64,000 nucleotides of DNA from Otis tarda (lineage: Eukaryota; Chordata; Aves; Otidiformes; Otididae): NCBI GenBank assembly GCA_026413225.1, contig CM048554.1:57123463-57187462 (forward strand). Direction: 5' to 3'. Shown here piece after piece: positions 39,223-53,592 of the stretch. The stretch's first letter is position 1. Every line of letters starts with the position of its first letter. The translations under genes and the position numbers were made by a program. Below the pieces are notes generated by a model, which did no database searches, was not told the origin of the DNA, and worked only from the letters and a program-made list of their open reading frames with translations.

Positions 39223-39650
39223 AGATCATAGAATCATAGAATGATAGAATGGTTAGGGTTGGAAGGGACCTTCAAAGGTCATCTAGTCCCCCCTGCAAGG
39301 AGCAGGGACATCACCAACTAGATCAGGTTGCTCAGAGCCTCATCCAACCTGGCTTTGAACGTTTCCAGGGATGGGGCATCCACCACCTCTCTGAGCATTC
39401 TGTTCCAGTGCTCTACAACCCTCAGTGTAGCAACAGGCCCTACTGAACGGCCTCTCCCCATCTTTCTTGTAGGCCCCCTTGAGGTACTGGAAGACCGCTA
39501 TAAGGTCTCCCCAGAGCCTCCTCTTCTCCAGGCTGAAGAGCCCCAACTCTCTCAGCCTGTCCTCATAGGAGAGGTGCTCCAGCCCTCTTACCAACTTTCC
39601 TGGCCCTCCTCTGGACCCTCTCCAACTGATCCATGTCCTTCTTATGTTAT
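39223..39650 (-). mobile_element. CR1 LINE 3' fragment, reverse orientation, with internal deletion
   Basis: It begins with the tandem CR1 terminus ATCATAGAATCATAGAATGA and runs back through the 3' UTR and ORF2 C-terminus (complements of the [23 protein letters not shown] region) to about 39,650. Compared with the 12.2-kb copy, about 70 bp are missing: in CR1 sense the sequence passes from GTAGGGCCTGTTG directly to ACACTGAGGGTTGTAGAGC, skipping the part that is 12,952-13,023 there. Reverse-strand frames translate as recognisable CR1 ORF2 pieces; the plus-strand frames are shadows. Confidence 0.96.
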
Positions 39651-42600
39651 GTAGCTCATAACTGTACTTGTGGTTCAACATCTTGACACTAACATCACTC
39701 TCCTCACATTTCCACCTTCTGCTTTTGTCTCCAAAGAAATTCCTATCACCAGAGGCTTCAAAACAGGCTTATCTCAGCCTAAGAAGCAAAAGAAAGGTAG
39801 TTTTATAGTGGCAGAGATGGCTAGGTTCATGAATTTTTTCCTCTTACAAGTGGTGGCTTCTCATGAACACTTTTACAGCTGAAATCCAAGAAATACATAC
39901 CTCAAAACCAATTATATTCCCAATATTGAATTTTGACATGTGTAACACATTCTTTGCTGCAAAGATGAAAGCACCTTTCTCACAGGCTACTACTACACCT
40001 TACTTTGTAAAGACAACAGTATAGTTTTATTTCATAGTAGTCCAGGTGCTGCAACTGAGTGACTGAGCGGTGACTCAATAGTCTAAAATGAGCTGGCCCA
40101 TTCTAAACCTGAGATGTTGTTCCGCCTATGACATCAACAAGAAATGGTACCTGATGTCTTTCTTTCTCTGCATAATTAGAAGCCTTGAAGGTTTGGGTTT
40201 TTTTGGTTAAAATAAGCAAACAACAACTCCTCAAAACAAAAACACTACTCAAATCTTGTTCCTCTGACAGGTGACTAAATCACAAGAAAACTCATACAAA
40301 GTCCTAACTTTACAGTGAGACAAAGGACAATCTTTTCTATGATTCTTTTAAATAAGTTAATATTTTATGCTTGCTTTCACTCAAAAGCTTTTAGACTCCT
40401 CTGTTCTCTACCTCTTTCTCTCTTTCTCTGTTTATTTTTTAACAGACTAAAAGAAATAAAAGCAAACAAAAGAGAGAAGGAAACAAAGATTTTACATTAT
40501 TTTTGTCAAAAATACCACTGCAGATTAAAAATCCATTGAAAGCAGAAATATATGGACAAATATAAAAGACATCAGGTTTGACATAAATGTGTTTTCACAT
40601 TAAAACTACTCATCAAGTCTCTCTGAGGTCTTTTCTGCCCTTTACTGGCAATCGTATAAGGGCTTACCAAACCAACAGCCTAACTACACTGGAGTCTTAG
40701 CCTACAGGAGTGGATTAACAACAGGTGAACAGACATCCGTTGGGACTAGCACAGATTTCACTGTTAGGTTGCTGATACACACTTGCTCATGAGAAATACC
40801 TTCTGCACAAAGCAATAACGCTGCATTCTGCGCCCACACTTGCATGCACCATATAAAAGTCCATCCAAAAAGACAGCTACTTGTGACACTGATAGGAGCA
40901 CCTCATTTCTACATATACTGACTTAGAAGCTTTTTCCTGAAAGTTTCACTAATATCAGTCAACTCAGTGTTCCCAGGAAGGAGAAAATAAGGCTGTTATT
41001 ACTGCAAGAGAACAACAGAGCCATGGGGGATTAGCAGATGCAAGGATGCTGCTGGAGTTCAAGGAGAAATGGCAACTTGAGACATGCAGTTGCTTAAGAA
41101 AAAAAAAAAAAAAATCGGGAACAGGTTTTGAGTGGGGGAGATAATAATGATTAAATAGGCTAAATAAAAGGGAGGAAGGAGTAATCAGATTTTTTCAGTA
41201 GAGGAACAACTCTAGAAGTGTGCAATTAATTATGTAAAATAGCACAATTAATGAAAAATACAAAGGAAATACATATGGAAAAATGAAGAAACGATCTTTT
41301 GTGTGGGTGAGAGTGAACACAGAGAAAGATAACAATGTCAGATATAATATGTTATTAAAGCTTTTTACTTCCCTATGTCCCTTTGCTTTTCAAACTCTTG
41401 CAAAACATTACCTCATCTGTTGTTTGGGGTTTTTTTTATCCCTAGTGTGCAAACTCACATTTCTCATCTTTGTCTTTTCCACTGCAGACAACAAAACTCT
41501 TATCTAGCCAGAGTGCCATCGCAGAGAGACAATGTCATGCACAGCTTACTGTGTCTTCAAGTACATTTGTTTGGATTTGCTAAATACATTTTGAATGTGT
41601 TCATCCACCTCTTCATTGCAGAAGCTGAGGGAGCTGAAACATCAAGAAATGTCTGTTTTTGAAAACAGTCCCAGATATATGCACACACCCCACATTTCTA
41701 GAGTGGGTTTTAAGTAATCGGAGGAATCTGGCATGGTGTATATTGTTTAATCAGTGGATAATGCAAAAGCATTTCTTTAAAAGTATTTTCTGTCATCTCT
41801 GTAGCTCCTAACCTGCAATTCTCTCAGAGAAGCTTCAGACAACAGATTGTTTCACTGAAATCCTGAGTAAATTGGCTTACATATACTCTTTGTAACTTAT
41901 ATTTTTCTCCAAATAATACATTTACACTGATAAAAAAATAGCTCTACTTTTAAACTGTTGCAGCTTACTTCTGTTTCTGAAATTTGAAGGATGTTCTAAT
42001 GGAGTCTGTCCTCTTCACTGTTCTAAAACAATCTGCACCTTCGATACTGTAAGCACAGATGTATGTACAGTTCTGCTTCCAAAAAACTGTTTTGGGGGCA
42101 TTCATTGTGTGGTGGAGTATAGTACAAAAGACGATAACAGAATTGTGCTTGTGATCTGAGGTCTGGCACTGAGCTACTTCAGCCTGAACCAAAATCAAAT
42201 GCAAATTTCATAGCCTTCCCACTAATATACATCTTCAAACAAAGAACAGCCCATTTGTGATTTATGCCACTGCTTCTTTCACTGCAGAACTTCTCCCAGA
42301 TATCCTCATCACTTTAGGATACTGCCCTTCAAATTTGCTTTATAATGTGCCTTGTGCATTTCATAAATCAACGCTGAACTCTTCACTTCTGTGCATTACT
42401 CCTGAAAATAACCTCACACATCTTCTGAAGTATGATCCATTCACTTGGTGAAACTCTAAGATTTTTCCTTAATGTATCCTGGTCAAATTCATAATAATAG
42501 CATATATCCCATTAAGTGTTCCATGTAATAATTAGATGATAATAACTTGATGATTCCACTGATTAAGGCAGGGAATGAGATCTCTGTGAAATTTCCTTTT

Positions 42601-45600
42601 TCTGGTGTACAGTCACAGGGCTGGAATCTGATTACTCACATATAAATTCAACAAATTCAGTGACATTACAAAGCTATGTTATACCATCAGGAGGAAATTG
42701 TGAGTAACACTTTGGTGACAGGAGGTTCAGACACAACTCAGAAAAAACAGCCTGTACTGTGAAGAATTATTGAAACAACTCAGGTGTGACTTAACTTCAT
42801 GTCTGGATCAACAGGGAAAACGCTAAGCTAAGGTACCTAGACAACTCTGCTGCTCAAATTTCAGAGCAAAATTAATTTAGGTGACCAGAAGCTTTTGCCC
42901 AATAGAGGCGCTATGTACTACTTTTAAAGTTGTTTTTTGTTGTTGTTGTTGTTGCCCAAATTCTGTCTAGAACTCATTGTTAGCTGTCAGAAGCCTCAAT
43001 GGCTCTTGCCCTATATCCCTTAAAGTGTGCTGTGAGTTTGCATAGTGTTTAGCAAGCTTTAGGAGGACCTGCATTGGCTTGTCATATTTTGCTGTTTACA
43101 AAAGCAAACCAAATAATTTTAGAGTCCACTTAAGAGTTTAAGCAAAACTTATTTGAATGCAAATAAAAAAGATAATAATGTTCCATACAGATAAAATACC
43201 CTATGCATTGAGTGTAGAGGAGAAGGAAGAGATTAAGAAAAGACAAACCACTGCACAAATAACTTCTGTGAATAAATCTCATCTAATATAGGAATAATGA
43301 TATCCAAAGATGATATAGACATTATTCTACCAAATTTTATTTGCAGATCTTTTTTTTTGTTTTGTTTCACTGGTGTCTCAGAAGACTCCAAGCTGGAACA
43401 CTGTATTTGTATTAAATTTTACAGGATGGTTCAAAACCCAATGGAAGGTTATAATTTTATAGTAAATTATATAGTGACCTTTTTGTAATGCTTAAGATGG
43501 TAATACTTAGGCTAGGTATTTTACAAATAGTGCAGCATATTTTTAATTTAGGAAAATGTATGCATAGGACTTGCAGAACAATCTAAATTATTCTGCACTT
43601 GACAGGATTTCAGGAGTCATGTCTATTATCATAGTATTTTTCCCGCAGAGTATTTGCTTCACGTCTACACAGAAATAGCCCCTGAAATGTCAAAGAATAT
43701 GGAAGCTAGGTGGTTGCTTGTTGACTGGTAAGATTACAAGTTACCAGACTCTCATGGCAAGAACAACTGCAAGGCCAGATGACAATCAAATTGCACTCTT
43801 AATTACTTCTGCCGCAGCGTCTAAATCTACACCCAGCTTGTGCCAAAATCATGTCGTGCTACATCTAGCTGATATGTGTCAAGGGACTGTGTCCTTCATT
43901 CTCTACCAATATTCAGAGGTATCAACATGGATAAATTCAATATGGGGATTGTAGCAGGTGCTGAGACCTCACTTGATATATATACATATGGATGTCAACC
44001 TAGATAATATACTTGGGTATGGTAGGCAAAAAAGAACATAAATCACTGTCAAGACAGGTTGCTGGACTCCCTGGAAGAGAGTCATGGTGCTTTACCGCTT
44101 TACTGAATCCAGGTGCCATTTTTTTCCAAATGAGATTTTGATTAAGAATTATTATGTCTGAAAGTCTTTTAACCCCAAGCCCTCATCCTTTTGACTGCCA
44201 CTTCAAAACATGTGTTCTAACTAATAAAGTAACCGCACCGAGATTACAGCAGGCATTAGCTAAATCCAACTTGAAATGAACACAAGAAGCCAATGGTATT
44301 TGTCAATCTGACTTTCTTATGAAGTCAGGCTACATTTTCTCTGTAAATGTAATTTTTCACCTCTTAGCCACTTACATATTTGCTATAAAGAAACAATCAT
44401 ACTTTTTCTTTCATTAGGCTAAAGGTTGAAAATCATATTGAAGTACAAACAGCATCAGACAGTAAAAATGCTAAAGGGTATGAGAGGTCCAGAAGGTGTA
44501 ACTGAGGCTGATATTATTTTTCAAAGATAGTAGAATCAATTTTTCCTAAGTGCCTGGTGCTGGAAGCTTAGCTTTTAAAAATAGACCATTAGAAACAAAA
44601 ATAAAATTACAACTACTTCTGTGAGCTGCGGTCTTTCTCGGGATCGGTGTTCTGCCTGGTTTTGCCACCCTACCACATGAATATATAATTTGCGAACAAA
44701 TCAGAAGCTGATGACAAAATGAGCTATAGAGTTCTGACATTTAAAATTTTACAGAACCATTACCTTAACATGTCTCTCAAAACTGAAAAATACACTGCAC
44801 AACGTACACAAATCATTGAGTCACTCCAAAAAAGTAAGCAGGGAGAGCTTTATATAGTAGCAATCCTATACAACCGTTCAAGAAAGGCAATCATATCTGT
44901 ACTGTGCCTTATTTTTATGACCAAATGAAGCATAGCGTCTTTTTGTATCACTCAAATTGGCCATCTTCTTTCACATTTTCATGTTCTATTATTTGTGTCA
45001 CTGCAGCTAGAACGGCAAGATTTACTTAGGAATGATACTTTATCAATCATGAAACACAAAGCATAGTCCAATCTCACTGCATATAGGCTTTAAATAATGT
45101 TTGACACCTCATCTTACTTACAGAAGCATAAGAACTGGTAGCCTGAATTAGGGACTTTAGTGGTAGCTATTAAACATTAAGAGCCCTTTTCCCTATGCAT
45201 CCTTATCTTCTTCATCTTCTGTTTCACTTTCAGTGTTATTTTATTGCATTATTTTATAATGGGAAGACAATGGCAAGAAATCTGTCTATGATATAGTGCT
45301 CCTTCTCATATAAATAGAGAACATGAGTGAAGCATTTCAGGCCAGTAACAATTTTCCCAAACTTCCACCACCTTTTCCACTCCGTTAAAAAAAAGTGGAA
45401 AGTACTGTTTTCTTCAAGTTTGAGTTTACTTGAAAAAACTCCCTGCTCAAATAATCCTGCTTCCATCCCATTCACTTCATGTGGAGGCTAAAACTGAACC
45501 TACGTGGTTACTATTTAAGGGATCACAGAGAATACTAGCCCCAGGCTATCTGAAGAGAAAAGTAAAGCAAACAAACCTCAAAATCCCAAATGGATTTTAT

Positions 45601-48600
45601 TTTATGTGTTCCCAAGGCCCTTTAAGCATCACTGGCAGAGAGGCATAAAAATGACTTCTCTTTCCCAGCTGAGGGACAGGAAACTCTAAAATGAGTTTTT
45701 CCTTTGTGTATGATTGGCAATGGAGAACATCTGCCCTTCTGCACTACCTGTGGGATTACAGACCTTGTGGCTAGTGGTTCCTGTGGATGGGCTACAGGGC
45801 AGCTTTGCTCACTTGCTGTCCCAGCCATGGCATCAGCACATTGATGGATTTGATCACAAGAGCCATCTCTTTGGTATCTCTAGAACCTTATAACTGGTTG
45901 TGAATAAGGACACTTTTCTTTAAAGGGGACTTTTATCAGGTATTACTAGGAAAAAAAATACTCTAAGTCCTATGTTCTGTGGAGGAACTCTTCTCATGAT
46001 GTGGGATAAAAATAAACTACTTGAGAGGCAGGTCACATGACAGAGACAAGATCATTCATTAGTTAGGCTTATGTATTGGGGTAGGAGTTACCAGCTGGGA
46101 GAAGTACTGTGCAATGAGGAGTAACCTTGAAGAGTTAAAGATGCACAGAAATGAAAAGACTTAGCAGCTAGGGACAGGAGAAAGATGGTGAGGCAAGTTG
46201 AAAGGATCATGTTTCAGCCTTCTGAACAATTAGCACACCTCTCCGTGTACTAATAGCAATACACTTGGAGAATGTTTCTATTTTAACATTGGTTGGCAGC
46301 AATGCTAGGAAAAAAAAATAAAAAGCACTTTGGCTTTGACCCTCCACGTGAATCTCATGAGTTTAACTAGTAAAGGATATAAATTGAATGACTGTCAAGC
46401 CTCTATACCCAGGACAGGTGTTTCTAAAAGCTTCTCTGAAGCCTGACACAGCTGGTTAGAAGAATAGACTTGTCAAAGAGAGGCCACAGAGACAGGAGAA
46501 ATACTTGATCCTCAAAGCAGAAATCTATAGTAAAAGTCAAAGAAGGGAAATCAGAAAAAGCCTTCACAAGTCTCTTGTGAAGTGGCTAAAATACATAAAA
46601 GGATTTTCAATGGCAAGTTTTTCTCCCTGCATAACTAAGGAGACTGACCAAAATTTCTGCTTGCATTTTTACCCATGTAGTTTTATTCCAGATGCCTATG
46701 CACATGGCTACTCACATTTATAGCACTGCAATTCAGCGGAGAGTCAGAGTCTGGTTCCATGTAAGCCTGAGAGTACCTGATTTCCAGTGCCTCCTACTCC
46801 AGTTTTCTGGAAATCACAGTCCCACTTGTAACTACAGACAGGATAGTTCTTTGCAACCTCTCATATCAAAGCTTTTTTGGTGTCTATAACCATTAAGACA
46901 AATACACATTGAACTGAGCTAGCCACATCAAAAAATACGTTGATTTCTTATCTGCATTTTGTGCTATAAAGATAAGGACATCTACTTTTTGGACAGAAAT
47001 GGATGATGACCCCAAACCTATCCAGGCAGGAAAAAAAAGAAAAAAATCCCAGCAAAGTTACTTCAGTCTCTGTACGTAAACTGGACTTCACTGGACTTCA
47101 CTGCCATCTGCAAAAACTGTAAGGCATTACTAAAAGGGCAAAAATGATTAGGTGAAGCTGTTCAAATGTCTTGGGTTGCTAAATTCAGGTTTTCCTCATT
47201 CCTCGTTCTGATTATTATTCAAATGCACTCTTCTTCTTTGAAAAAATTAAGGCAATTTTTGGTGTTGTTTGAAAATGATAGCCCAGAAAAATGAAATAAC
47301 ATCAAATATCATGTCGTGAATTATATATATATTACATTGCCAAGCTTATGTAAAAGGTGGAGCATCAGCAAGGTATAAATGCTCAAATCCAGTACAACAC
47401 AACCATAAAAAATGTTGAGCAGACCTCAAAACACCAGCTGGCATACAAATTACTTGATAGCTAATAAAATACATTAATAGAAAGAGGAGAATTATTATTT
47501 AAAACACAGTACATACACAAAAACAGTTGCAATACTTTGCACTAAATTATGCACTTCAGATAAATACTGGAAACGCAGCATTGTCAAACAAACACCAAAG
47601 TTGATGCTATGGAACTAGTTTGAAGTTCAGCCATTCAGCATGAGGTATTAGAAGGAATAAATTTAGTTCTCAGCTTCAATTTAGAGCTTGCAGGAGAAGC
47701 TTTCCTGCAAGGGAATACATCTCTGCCATCAACAGTGGGCCATAACGAATAGACCCGTTTCCTTGGAACACCCATGACAGGAGAAAGATTAAATCTAATA
47801 AAATGGAAGTCACCAGAACTCTCCAATTCACAGCAATTGATTAATAATCTATTATATGAGATAAATGATTTAGAAAGGTCTCTGTTCAGACAATGAAGGG
47901 AGTTAATATCAATAGGCTGAACTAGAGTGCACAGTTTTTCTAGATTAGAGAGGATGACTGATATATTATTTACTCACTTGGGCATTATTATTCTTTTGAA
48001 GCTTACATTTATGTCCAAAGACAAGCTATAAAACAGATCCTAGCAGAGCTGTTCAGATTCACCATTTGTTATTAACAGATGACCTTCTTCTAGGTCTTAA
48101 AATATCTTGAATATGCAAACTCCATTATACCAGAACGGCTTCAGCCCCACAGGAGACCAATAAAAATGACCTGGGAAGTCTTCTATTACAATAATTATTC
48201 TAGATGAAAGTACCAGTCATTTCCAAAGTTTAGGTTTATTATTGTATTAATTAAATGTTATAGCGAAACTCCTGTGAAACCATTGTTCTAGTCTTTTCTA
48301 GCACATACACGTGTGGCCAGTTTTCACTGTAAGACCTTCAGGTCTTATGGTGTCTAGCACTTGTTCTCTAAACTCTAGCCTTTGCAAATGCAGGTACTGT
48401 AGTTTCATTTCAATTTTTAGAAAGCTGATTTTCTAGCTCTCTAGTGTGAAGAGTAAATACTGACAATGTGAACTCTAAGTTGCAGATACCAAAAGACAGA
48501 TTAAAAAAATAAATAAATAAAGAAGTTATCATTATGGCAACGTTATAAGGGTTGTGTCTAGTTTTTAACAGCATTTATGTTTAGGTACTTCTATTATTCA

Positions 48601-51600
48601 TGTTTTGATTGTGTTACCTAAAAAAAAATAGGGACTTGCTGCAGAAGAAGAACCAGGAACAAATCAACACCTGAACTACTGATACATGGAGACCGGCTGA
48701 CATCTGGTCCTTTTCTGGAAACCAAAGGAAACATCCACACTGCCGCATCCACAGGAGTCAGCACCAAGCTGAAGGATAAACTCTGGGTCTAGGACACTAC
48801 AGGACAACAGGGAACAAGAGTTGTTTTCAGGACTCAAACACAATTTTAATCACCAGACACATCCTGCCCTGCTTTTCATCTGCAGAACTCTCCTTGTATT
48901 AGTAAAATCATCAGCAAAAAACTGGAAGAGCTACAGGGTCTGTAGGACTCTCCCCTCCCACTCCCTAACTCCTCATCTCATGCAGCTCAGTTTCCAAAGC
49001 CAAGGGCTTCAGACGTGGGCAGATGAGGACAGGAACACATGGAGAAATTCCAGATGCTATGGTTCAGTGTAAACATACCAATCCTGATAGGCCATTTTTG
49101 ATACATCATAACAGTGGCTGTTATGTACAGTAAATTATGCTTAATTTTAAATATATTTTCCATTTACAGTTTGAGAAAAACTGTAAATTCTAACCAAGAG
49201 CCTGGAATCACAGGAAACATAATTACCTATCCAACATACTACTATGACAAGGGAAAAGCACCCTCCAAAGCACACTGTGACCTTTCAGTGAGATGATATC
49301 AAGTCAATTATATGGCTGCCATGGAACTCAGACTCTCCAGTGAGGCTGCTGGCACATGACCTTAATGGCAAGGGGCCATCTGACATTAAAAAAAAAAACA
49401 GAAAAAAGAAAAACAGCTGGAGGATAGTAAAGAGGAACATCATTGCAATGCATACTAGGGGAGGAGAAAAAAATGAAAAAAAAATGCACAATTTGGCATA
49501 AACAATGCTGATTGATAGAGAAGGAAGAACAATTTAGAGAGCAAAAAATAAGTAAGTAGGAACAGAGAAAGAGACTAAAAGTCAAAGGCCATGCCAGTGC
49601 CAAAACGAAACATGGCTTTGACATGGCTGTAATTTACATAAGGAGCATAGCAACGTGACGGATCAGAGTTTGATCGTTATTTGTGGACTTGCAGCACTTT
49701 CATGGCTTTATTTCCTCTGTTATCACGTTACCTATTGTGTGTTCATCTCATCTGTATTATCCTGAGAAGTTATGCAGGAATGCAAAGCTGTGCCAGCAGG
49801 ACCTAACTGCCATGCTAACCCGGATGGGCAAAGGAGGTAGCAGGTACGTCCAGAAGCTGCTGTAGGACAGCTGCTGAGCAAATGCACCACCTTCCTGTGC
49901 ACGGGGCAGGAGGCAAGCATTCTCTGCTGTCAAGGGGTTGCTCTTGGGGTCTAAGAGACTATACACATGAAAACCTTATTTTAGTGAACTCTTACCTTTT
50001 CCATAACACCCTTTGAAAACATGCCCATGCCTGTCACAATGCTGTAGTCACTAAACCACCTTATGTGCCAGATGTTCACAATTTAACCGTTTCTGGTTAA
50101 ATGGTGTTCTAACTAATTAAGCCACACATCAGCTCAAATGTTTACAGTTTACTTCATGTAGACAGATCTTTAAAAGCAGCTTGTTTTCAAAATCTGAACA
50201 GGCAATGATTAGAAATGTGTTTTTAGAGTCTTTGGAGATCTATCTCAGGCCCTCAGCTGGGAGCTGTGAACAACAGATAATGCCTGAGGGGGAAAAACTG
50301 AACTATGGGTGGATTTACTTTATGTAGCTTGATACAGTGAAAGCAGGTGCAGTGACATGTCTTCATTATTACTTAATCTTTCCATCTTGTAGATATGGGG
50401 ATTGGGACAAGGATGGGGATTGGAACTGTGGTGCAGAATACTGAACTGAGATAATCTAATTACTTTAGTGTCTGCATCTGTATTCTAACTCAGTTGTTCA
50501 TAAAGCAAAATGAAAAAATATTTTTCCCTTTTTTAAACCATTTTTGGCTGTTTCAATTATTAAACTAAGCTTCTCAGTGAAAATAAATGCCAAAACAGCT
50601 TTCCGGAAACCTGCTTCTCAAAAAAAAACCAAAAAACCACTGAGCACAAAAATGCGAAGAAAGGCAGAAAGATGAAAAACTTATTTCATTCCAAACATGG
50701 ACTGGCTGTATATAAATTAATCATACAACATAGGGAAGGGAAGAGCAAATCTTCCGGAGAAATAATTGTGTCATGTATCACAAAACAGATTCAGGGCAAA
50801 CCGTGGTGAAACTGAGCTTAAGTGACAGCAAAGGTGCAGTGCTGTGACAAATGCATTTATGCTCTTAAAAAAAAAAGATTTGTTGATCATTACCTCTGAA
50901 AAGAGAAAGAAAAATAACTGCAAGACTTAACAGCACCTGCTGTCAGCTGGTCTATGGTGGAGCACTGATGCTGTACCCCTTAAAATGAAGGAGGGGATGT
51001 TATTTTTCTTCCCATGGAGAAGGAAGAAATGTTGTAGCATCATCATGCTTCAACATGAGAAGTAATGCAAGAAGGGAATCTGATAATCACGAAGTCATAG
51101 AACAAGACATAGACTTAAAGTAAAGTCTTCGGGGGATTTGCAGAAAACAAACTCCGTTCTTTTATAGTGCCAGATTTGTATTTCTGACCATTTAAATCAC
51201 AAGGTGTTGCTTTGCTTTTGGGAGAACAGAGCCCTTGTAATAGCACTGTCATGAATACCGAAGAAAGGAACATCAAAAGTAACAAAGATCTGTCACAGAG
51301 ACAGTCTTGTAGACAAAGCAGGATCTCAGGGCATCTTCACATGCTATTAAAAAAACCCAAATCCAAGTAGATAAATTGCCAGAACTAGCTGCTGCTCCCC
51401 ACAACTTTTTGCTGAGGATGTGGTCATTCACAACACACCACTCAGTGACACCCTCCACTCGCAAATCATCCCAGGGTAAGCAAGGCTGATCAAACCTGAG
51501 CACAAGTGCACAGAGGCTGCTGCGACTGTTAGTAAAATACACATTATAAGCAGTCCCTTCTCACCTTCCTGTTCAATCCCTTTTAAGGATCGTAGGCTTC

Positions 51601-53025
51601 CTGGACACAGAATTACCAGACTGCAGCCTGAGGGTGTATCTTTTCCACCTTTGGGTTCATAAATACATAGTACCCAATGACTTGACATCAAGAGATTGTC
51701 TGAGGAACTGCTGCTGTAAGTCTTTATAAAGTTTTTGGATAGAGGAAGGTTCCTCCATTAGCTTTTTAAAATGCAGTGTCTGAAAACTGAGGGCTTTGGA
51801 TTAATTTGTAAAGGCAATTCTAGATTTACAGCTGTGCAACAGAAGAAAAATATCCCATCTTACTCTGAGCCTGGAGCTCTTAAGATAATACCAGAGTTTA
51901 GTAAAACTTCTGAGTTTTAAAATAAACCCCATATAACAGTTTCAGTTAAATGCAACTGAATGCAGCGGTTCCTTTGTATAAAGGAAACAAGGCACTGGCA
52001 TGCTAGCCAGTTTGCATTTTGCACATGTATTTCCTCAAATCTCAGAGCTACTTTTCAGCACAGCAGGCAGTTAGCTCATCCTAATTACTGCCAGGGAGGC
52101 CCAGATGCTTTTGTCAGCTCTTCAAGCATGGAAAAAGATTACCAGCAGACAAGCCAGCCATAGGATCAAGGATGGCTCCTAACAGGAGCCTTGTAAAAAA
52201 TCTGCTAATACTTATGTTCTCTACTGAACGGAACAAATCTAAACACCTTATAAATCTCAGATCAAGCGTGATTACTCAAATACAGGATTATTTTCCATGT
52301 TGAAGAGACAAATACAAATGCAGGCAATTAAAGAGAGAGTTATTGCAATGAAACACCTTTTCTTGTAATTTGGCGAGATACAAAGCGCTGTCATAAGTAG
52401 ATATAAAGACATAGCACACTGGCTGTTCAGTTGATGTGCCTGCCTGCCAAAAGGAACAGTTGTGGCAAAAAGATGTGGGGTCCAGCATCGCTTGCAATCA
52501 GGTGTAGGTTCAGCCTCTCACCAGCTCCAGCAGCAGAGGAGGCTGGGGCCCAAAGGATGCCACTGGTTGCCTACATGGATACTCTGAATGAAGTGAAAAC
52601 AATTACTATTTTCCACATTTTGAAATCACATGGAGAGGATCCTCCATTCTCTTGCAGATTGAATTTCACAAGCCTTCAAAGCAATTCAGCTTAAGCTTGA
52701 GAAATAGACTCAGCAGCAGCTCTTTATCCAATGGTAATGGGGAGGCCAGGGGCTGTATCACTGATTTCAGCAGCTGGTTGAAGCCAGCACAAATCATCAT
52801 ATGAAACACAATTGCTTTTTTTTTGTGCCCCCTCACGTGAGAGAATAAAAAAAAAAACCTGTTTGTTTGTTTGAAAATTAGGGCTGAAGCTTAATCTGAA
52901 ATAGGTTCTTAAGTTCAGCTGTATGATTTAAAAAAAAAATGACAAACCTGATTAATGCAGTTCAGGGTTGTGTCTGTTGTAAATCTGTAGCCATTTAGTG
53001 ACTTCAGTAAATTTACTTCTTCTAG
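39651..53025. other. AT-rich unique sequence, no gene seen
   Basis: No gene was recognised over about 13 kb. Simple repeats are A16 at 41,099-41,114, (GTT)n at 42,939-42,954 and (AAAT)n at 48,507-48,521. The 10-mer CTGGACTTCA is repeated in tandem at 47,081-47,100. Open frames are 60-95 codons and without motifs. No retroviral LTR or retrogene was recognised. Confidence 0.55.
42939..42954. repeat. (GTT)n microsatellite
   Basis: Five GTT units directly after a TGTTTTTT stretch. Confidence 0.85.
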
Positions 53026-53350
53026 TACCTACAGGGGCTTACAACAAAGATGGCAAGAAACTCTTTAGCAGGGTCTGTTGTGATAGGATGAGGGGTAATG
53101 GTTTTAAAATAGAAATAGGTAGATTCAGATTAGACTTAGGAAAAAAAATGTTACAATGAGGATAGTGGAACACTGGAAGAGGTTGCCCAAAGAGGTGGTG
53201 GATGCCCCGTCCCTGGAAACATTCAAGGCCAGGTTGGATGAGGCTCTGAGCAACCTGATCTGGCTGGAGATGTCCCTGCTTCTTGCTGGGGGGTTGGACT
53301 AGGTGACCTTTAAAGGCCCCTTCCAACCCAAAACAGTCTATGATTCTATG
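53026..53350 (+). mobile_element. CR1 LINE 3' fragment, 5'-truncated
   Basis: It starts near TACCTACAGGGGCTTACAAC (matching CTCAAGGGGGCCTACAGG of the 12.2-kb copy). It runs through the ORF2 C-terminus and 3' UTR (GAGGTGGTGGATGCCCCGTC, GGGGGGTTGGACTAGGTGAC) to the terminus CTATGATTCTATGA. Several small differences break the frame. The tail carries two partial TATGATTC units. Confidence 0.96.
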
Positions 53351-53394
53351 ACTTATTTTATATGGTGAAACTTGCTTGTGTCAAATACAGCTTT

Positions 53395-53592
53395 TAACTA
53401 CAAAGGTGGCCTCAGGAGACCCGAGCTCTTCCAGGCCCTGTCTCTGCTGATTGCTGATTTTGAACAAGCCACTTCGCCTTTTGTGTCTCTCCAAAATAAG
53501 TAGAGCAATCCAATCTCCTTTGCAAAAGCCACAGAGGCGTATTGATGGGAAAGGATGTGTTAAAAGTCAAGTATTATTATTGCTATTACTTT
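53395..53592 (+). mobile_element. MIR-family SINE, nearly complete body and tail
   Basis: CTCAGGAGACCCGAGCTCTT, then CTCTGCTGATTGCTGATTTT, GAACAAGCCACTTCGCC and the 3' part CTCCTTTGCAAAAGCC, GATGGGAAAGGATG and GTATTATTATTGCTATTAC follow, in order, the amniote MIR consensus phrases (CAGGAGACCTGGGTTC, CTCTGCCACTGA, GGGCAAGTCACTTC, CTCCTTTGTAAAGCG, GTATTATTATTATT). The tRNA-derived head appears lost. This is an old SINE, inserted before the CR1 copies. It sits about 50 bp after the CR1 end. Confidence 0.8.
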
